From assembly GCA_945866285.1 (NCBI GenBank), contig CAMBHC010000009.1, forward strand, positions 1 through 19,182: a stretch of 19,182 nucleotides of DNA. The letters are read 5' to 3'. Below, piece after piece: positions 15,133 through 19,182 of the stretch; positions within the stretch are counted from its first letter, which is position 1, and each line of letters begins with the position of its first letter. Origin of the DNA: Candidatus Sulfopaludibacter sp. SbA3 (GTDB lineage Bacteria > Acidobacteriota > Vicinamibacteria > Vicinamibacterales > UBA2999). Both the position numbers and the translations under genes were made by a program. A model generated the notes under the pieces. That model did not search any database. It saw only the letters and a program-made list of their open reading frames with translations, and was not told where the DNA came from.

Positions 15133-16466
15133 TCATCAAGCCGCGAGCACACATCGCCGTCGCGGCTGCGTTCTTCATCTACGTCCTTCTGATTCGCACC
15201 TACAACCTCGCCAACAGCTTCCTGATGCTGGGCGAGCAGACGCGTGACTGGGCCGTCGCGCTCGGCTCGTGGACCGACCTGCCGCTGACCGGCGCCCCCA
15301 GCACCGCGGGCGGGCGCGGCTTCGGTCCGGCGTACTACTGGATTCTCTGGATTGGCAGGGTCCTCGTCGGGCCATTCGCCAGCAACCTGCCGCACGCCGG
15401 TGGCATTTGGATCGCCTTGCTGCAATCAGTCGCCGATACGTGGCTGCTGGTGGTCCTGGCGCGCCGTGTCCCCCTGGTCCTCGCACTCGCCATGTGCCTG
15501 TTCATCGCTTCTGCCCCTTTCGATATCAGCATCTCCGGGGTGATCTGGAATCCGCCCGTGGCGGCCGCACTGGTCAAGATGGCCACGGCGCTGGCGCTCA
15601 GTCTCGGCGAATCGCCGGCCGCGTGGCGAGTCGCGATCACTGCGGCCGTCTCGTGGCTCGCCGTGCAGGCGCACTTGTCCGCCATCTTCGTGGCCGCCCC
15701 GTTGATCACCGCGCTCGTCGCGCAGCCACTGCTGCGCCGGCAGTGGCGACACGCCGCGCGCTTCGCCGCAGCGATTGCCGTGGTGATCGTGGTGCTGCAG
15801 ATTCCCTATGTCATCGTCCGCCTCAGGGAACCGGAGGCCGCCGCCGGCCCGACCACGGCCCTGAGCGCCATGACGCAGGCCGAATCTCTGCAAGTCGCCA
15901 AGAGCTACGGAACCGTCGTCAACTCGACTGGCGAACTGCTGGTGCGGCAGATGGACACGTGGCATTTCCAATGGCCGTTCCTGGCCGTGGCCCTCGTCGT
16001 GCTGGTGCGTTGGCGCAAGGATCTCCCGCTGTTGGCCGTCACGGTCGGCCCCATCGTCGGCGCGACCATCTTGTTCTCAACGTGGACCCGGTCGTACGAC
16101 AGCTACTGGTTCCTGACGGCCACCACTGCCATGGTGATGACGTTTGGTCTCGCGCTGGCCGCTATCCCGTGGATCGTGGCAGTCCAAGGCGCAGGCGCGG
16201 TGGTCCTCGCCGCGGTCATGGCGTGGCAGCCGGCGCGGCTTGCGGCGTCACGAGACTTTTTCAGCTACCCGCCGTATGGGACGATGCGGATTGGATCGAT
16301 TGAGCTGGCGCGGATTGCGCCGGTGCTGCGCGACATCCGGGTCGACTTCGCAGGCGTGCATCGGACCATGGACAAGTACATCATGTATCGGACGCTCGGT
16401 GGCCGCCTCGAGCCCGGCGCCCCCATCGCCTACATCAGTGACGGCGGACGCGTGAGGGTCGAATAA
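15129..16466 (+). CDS. Polytopic membrane protein, GT-C glycosyltransferase-like
   Basis: This 445-residue protein has about ten to twelve hydrophobic segments (e.g. ~9-23, 66-84, 93-111, 113-130, 143-158, 166-199, 210-231, 281-294, 299-318, 326-366) and a C-terminal soluble tail of ~75 residues. The first external loop carries acidic and basic residues (LGEQTRDW, ~34-41), where GT-C enzymes such as the ArnT/PMT (GT39) group keep a catalytic acid. This similarity is topological; no family signature was proven. The start is GTG at 15129, overlapping the stop of the glycosylase gene by four bases. One base separates its stop from a GT2 gene that probably makes polyprenyl-phosphate sugar, which supports a role as the membrane transferase using that donor. 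The acceptor is unknown. Confidence 0.75.
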   Translation: MIIKPRAHIAVAAAFFIYVLLIRTYNLANSFLMLGEQTRDWAVALGSWTDLPLTGAPSTAGGRGFGPAYYWILWIGRVLVGPFASNLPHAGGIWIALLQSVADTWLLVVLARRVPLVLALAMCLFIASAPFDISISGVIWNPPVAAALVKMATALALSLGESPAAWRVAITAAVSWLAVQAHLSAIFVAAPLITALVAQPLLRRQWRHAARFAAAIAVVIVVLQIPYVIVRLREPEAAAGPTTALSAMTQAESLQVAKSYGTVVNSTGELLVRQMDTWHFQWPFLAVALVVLVRWRKDLPLLAVTVGPIVGATILFSTWTRSYDSYWFLTATTAMVMTFGLALAAIPWIVAVQGAGAVVLAAVMAWQPARLAASRDFFSYPPYGTMRIGSIELARIAPVLRDIRVDFAGVHRTMDKYIMYRTLGGRLEPGAPIAYISDGGRVRVE

Positions 16467-16467
16467 G

Positions 16468-17175
16468 GTGCGCCTCAGCCTGGTGATTCCGGCGTACCGC
16501 GAAGCCGGACGGATGGCCGACACCCTGCACACGGTGTGCGCGTATCTCGATCACCAGTCCTACGACTGGGAAGTGCTGGTCGTGATCGATGGCGACAGCG
16601 ACGGAGCCGCCGCCGCGGCGACGGCCGCGGCCGGCGAGCGCGCGAACGTTCGCGTGTTGGTGAACGAGGTCAACCGCGGTAAGGGCTTCTCGGTGCGTCG
16701 CGGATTTGCCGAGGCCACCGGCGATCGCCTGGTCTTCATCGATGCCGATCTCTCGTTGCCGGTCGAAGGCCTGCAGCCGATGTTCGCGATGTTTGACGCC
16801 GGAGCCGAGGTGGTGATTGCCTCGCGTGAAGCACCTGGGGCGCACGTGGTCGGCGCGCCGCCGGCGTTGCGAGGCGTGATGAGCCGGGTCTTCAACCTCG
16901 TGGTGCAAGCCGCCGCCCTACCCGGGTTCGCCGATACGCAGTGCGGTTTCAAGGGCTTCACGGCCGACGCCGCCAGGCAGATCTTCGCGCGCCACCAGAG
17001 CGACCGGTTCGGGTTTGATGTCGAGGCGCTGTTCCTGGCGCGGCAGCTGGGCTTCCGGGTCGTCGAGCTGCCGGTCACCTGCGTGTATCACGCCGGCAGC
17101 TCGGTCAACCGGGTCGGCGACGTCATCAACATGCTTGGCGACGTCCTCGCGGTGCGGTGGCGTCACCGCGGCTAG
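16468..17175 (+). CDS. GT2 glycosyltransferase, ALG5/DPM1-like (polyprenyl-phosphate sugar synthase)
   Basis: This 235-residue GT-A fold enzyme starts MRLSLVIPAYREAGRM, the usual GT2 nucleotide-binding start. It has DGDSDG (41-46), NRGKGFSVRRGF (~69-80), the DXD-type motif FIDADLS (Asp92, Asp94), and DTQCGFKGF (156-164), a segment characteristic of dolichyl-phosphate glucose/mannose synthase-like enzymes. No C-terminal membrane anchor is visible, so it would act at the cytoplasmic membrane face, transferring sugar from a nucleotide sugar to a polyprenyl phosphate. The GTG at 16468 follows the upstream stop by one base. Its stop lies five bases from that of the convergent sensor gene. The exact sugar cannot be read from sequence. 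Confidence 0.9.
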   Translation: MRLSLVIPAYREAGRMADTLHTVCAYLDHQSYDWEVLVVIDGDSDGAAAAATAAAGERANVRVLVNEVNRGKGFSVRRGFAEATGDRLVFIDADLSLPVEGLQPMFAMFDAGAEVVIASREAPGAHVVGAPPALRGVMSRVFNLVVQAAALPGFADTQCGFKGFTADAARQIFARHQSDRFGFDVEALFLARQLGFRVVELPVTCVYHAGSSVNRVGDVINMLGDVLAVRWRHRG

Positions 17176-17180
17176 CGGCG

Positions 17181-19091
17181 TCAGCGCGTAAGGTCGAGCC
17201 GCGGGTTGCCTTCGGCGCCGACCAGCAACATCGCCGCAAGATTCGCCAGCGCCACGGCAAAGGTTTGTTCATCGTGCGACCAGCGCCGCACGCGCCCGGT
17301 GTGCTCGCAACACAGGACCCCAACCACGCCTCCCCTGACGCGGACCACCGAGTCCATCATCGAGGTGATGCCCAACGGCGTCAGGTAGCCAGCTGAAAAC
17401 GCCATCGTCCGAGGATCCCGGTGCGCATCGTCGGCGGCGAGCACGTCAGCCTCGGTGAGTGCCTGGAAGTACGCCGGGTTGTCGGCCGAAGAAATCTCTG
17501 CGCCGGCCGCGTGACGTCCGGCCTGGCGCTCATAGAGATCGAGACAACGAATGCCGGTCCGCGAACTGTTGAATCGCCACATGCTGACGCGGTCCACTTC
17601 CAGCGTGCGAGCCGCGACCTCGGTGAGCCGTTGAAACGCCTGCGCCAACGAGACGTCGTCGTTCGGCGGCGCGGCCGTGGCGAACTGAATCAGGGCGTTG
17701 CGCTGGCGCTGGTAGCGCTGCTCTTCGGCGAGCCGGTTATGTTCGGCCACCCGGGTGCTGGTGATGTCCTGGATGCTGCCGACCATGCGCAGCGGGGCGC
17801 CGTTTGCCGCATGGTCGATGCGGCCACGGACATGCACCCACCGCTCGGACTTGTCGGTGCCGTGAATAATTCGGTACTGATGATCGAAATGACCGCGGGC
17901 TTCGACCGCGCGCTGGAAATGCGCATCCAGCGACTCACGATCTGACGGATGCACGACCTGCCGCCAGCCGGCCCCGGTCCTCGGATGATCGGGTCCGAAG
18001 CCGAGCACGCGCTCGAGGTTCTCGGAACCCTTGAACGAATCGGCCGCAATGTCGAACACAACGCTGCCCAGTTGCCCAACGGCCTCGGCCTCGCGCAGCA
18101 GTTCGGCGTTCTCGCGCATGGATTCGTAGAGGCCGCGGAACTGCGTTGCCTGCTGCTTGCGGTAGTACGCCGCGACGCCGCCGGCCCCACCGAGAATCAT
18201 CAACGTGATCAGGCTGACCGCGACGCCGGCGCGGTAACGCGCCTCGGCCCACACTTCGTCGGCGTCGAGCTTGGCCACGAGAAACCAATTCGAGTTGGGC
18301 ACGGGCCGCAGATCGGCAAGCACCTCGACGCCACGGTAGTCGACCCCCTCGGTCGGCCCCACGGTGCCCAGCACCGCCTTGACTGTTGCCTGGTTCGTCT
18401 GGGTGATGGCATTGCGAACGGTCAGGGCGCTTCCCGGGCGGTGGCGCATGTCGTTGAGGAACACCACCTCATCTCCCTCACGCCGCACCAAAACCGTTTC
18501 AGCGGTCGGACTCGGTGTCGGCCACGTCTGCAGCATCGGGAACAGGAGTTTGGCCGCGTCCGTGCGGAGCACGACGACGCCCAGCGGACGACCGAGCGAG
18601 TTGCGGACCGCCGCAGCCGTGTCCACGTAGACGTCCCCGTCGTCGCCGCGGAAGAACTCGCCCATCACGGCGGTGGTGCCGGCGAGTGCGGCGGCGACCA
18701 CTGGCGAGTCGGGAGGCAGCGGAAAGCTGGCCTGAGTCCCCGCGGCGAGCAACGTCTGCCCCGTCGCGGTCAGCACAAAGGTGCCGGCATAACCGTAGGA
18801 CCGGATGCCGGTCTCGATCACGGTCTGTGCGGCGCCGAGGTCCGCCTTGGGGTTGATGGCGTAGTCGGCCAATTCGCGGCTGACCGACGGCGCGCGCGAC
18901 AGTGCGGCCGCGTGGTCGAGTCGCGACTGCCGCCAGAGCTGCAATTGGTCGGCCTTCAGGGTCCCGATGGCGGCGATCGCCTGGTAGCGTTCGCGGCGAA
19001 TCTGCCTCGACTCAGTACCGTAATAGCCGTAGCCAAGTGCCGCCAGTGCGACCACCCCTGCCACGAGCAGTCCGGTCCATCGGCCCATCAT
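17181..19091 (-). CDS. Membrane sensor protein: PDC/Cache-like, PAS, GAF, no output domain
   Basis: This 636-residue protein has a first membrane helix at ~8-24, an extracytoplasmic PDC/Cache-like sensor region (~28-286), a second helix at ~290-312, a short coiled coil (~315-340), a PAS domain (~340-450, with typical VVHPSDRESLDAHF and MVGSIQDIT), and a GAF domain (~478-625, ending GVLCCEHTGRVRRWSHDEQT). It stops 15-20 residues after the GAF domain. No histidine-kinase, GGDEF, EAL, phosphatase or methyl-accepting region is present, although relatives with this arrangement usually carry one. The ATG at 19091 is preferred, with AAGG 8 bases upstream; an in-frame TTG at 19097 would add two residues. 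The signal sensed and the output partner are unknown. It is convergent with the GT2 gene. Confidence 0.85.
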   Translation of the reverse strand: MMGRWTGLLVAGVVALAALGYGYYGTESRQIRRERYQAIAAIGTLKADQLQLWRQSRLDHAAALSRAPSVSRELADYAINPKADLGAAQTVIETGIRSYGYAGTFVLTATGQTLLAAGTQASFPLPPDSPVVAAALAGTTAVMGEFFRGDDGDVYVDTAAAVRNSLGRPLGVVVLRTDAAKLLFPMLQTWPTPSPTAETVLVRREGDEVVFLNDMRHRPGSALTVRNAITQTNQATVKAVLGTVGPTEGVDYRGVEVLADLRPVPNSNWFLVAKLDADEVWAEARYRAGVAVSLITLMILGGAGGVAAYYRKQQATQFRGLYESMRENAELLREAEAVGQLGSVVFDIAADSFKGSENLERVLGFGPDHPRTGAGWRQVVHPSDRESLDAHFQRAVEARGHFDHQYRIIHGTDKSERWVHVRGRIDHAANGAPLRMVGSIQDITSTRVAEHNRLAEEQRYQRQRNALIQFATAAPPNDDVSLAQAFQRLTEVAARTLEVDRVSMWRFNSSRTGIRCLDLYERQAGRHAAGAEISSADNPAYFQALTEADVLAADDAHRDPRTMAFSAGYLTPLGITSMMDSVVRVRGGVVGVLCCEHTGRVRRWSHDEQTFAVALANLAAMLLVGAEGNPRLDLTR

Positions 19092-19138
19092 CGGCAATAC
19101 CTTACCCTACGACGCACGCCGGCATGTGGCCGACCTGG

Positions 19139-19182
19139 TCAGAACGATCCGCCCGCGCCGGCGCCACCCGATCGGCCGCCAC
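19139..19182 (-). CDS. Possible C-terminal end of a Gly-rich protein (cut by right edge)
   Basis: One minus-strand frame entering from the right edge reads GGRSGGAGAGGSF and then a TGA at 19141-19139. Gly/Ser-rich tails ending in an aromatic residue are common at the C-terminus of TPM-domain (YgcG-like) and related membrane proteins. Only 13 residues are visible, so the call rests on composition. The sensor gene starts 47 bp further along the same strand. Confidence 0.3.
   Translation of the reverse strand, partial: GGRSGGAGAGGSF

Overview
The window is high-GC bacterial DNA, densely packed with genes, with no tRNA, rRNA, CRISPR array or transposase seen. Gene content suggests a soil-type Acidobacteriota, perhaps Vicinamibacteria-like. 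The clues are a secreted DUF1587/1592/1595/1588/1585 haem protein paired with a Tat-exported DUF1552 protein and a secreted ankyrin protein, next to a single-chain AceE-type pyruvate dehydrogenase cluster. This placement is an inference from gene content; no phylogenetic test was possible.

Layout. Positions 1-1148 (minus) hold the N-terminal part of an exported TPR-like protein, translationally coupled to a UPF0173-type metallo-beta-lactamase-fold hydrolase. Divergent from these is lipA (1197-2129, plus), the lipoyl synthase. Facing lipA is a minus-strand run of seven genes. Read in the direction of transcription they are aceE, aceF, lpdA (14241 to 8728, the pyruvate dehydrogenase complex), then a tightly packed four-gene exported-protein operon (8624 to 2145): DUF1592-type c-haem protein, DUF1552 protein, ankyrin protein and secreted MBL-fold hydrolase. 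LipA makes the lipoyl cofactor that AceF carries and Lpd reoxidises, so lipA and aceEF-lpdA form one functional group with the exported operon lying between them.

Divergent from aceE (14377-17175, plus) is a packed trio: a family 5-like uracil-DNA glycosylase, a polytopic GT-C-like membrane protein and an ALG5/DPM1-like GT2 glycosyltransferase. The last two look like a polyprenyl-phosphate-sugar synthase and the membrane transferase that would use its product. A convergent membrane sensor (PDC/Cache-like, PAS, GAF, with no output domain) fills 17181-19091. A Gly-rich C-terminal scrap of another gene may lie at the right edge.

The most unusual signal is a set of short, degenerate tandem arrays with 7, 8 or 9 bp periods, built on GGCACC, GGGACC, AAGACC or AGCCCC cores. 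They occur between genes (8677-8721, 10165-10237) and inside genes, where they encode low-constraint segments: an Ala/Pro tail in the TPR protein, the AceF linker, the signal-peptide core of the ankyrin protein, and an insert just before the catalytic HPS motif of the uracil-DNA glycosylase. A second element type, REP-like and ending in AGCTACGGYG, appears inside lipA and inside the DUF1592 gene. The four-gene exported operon is the best candidate for an undescribed functional system.
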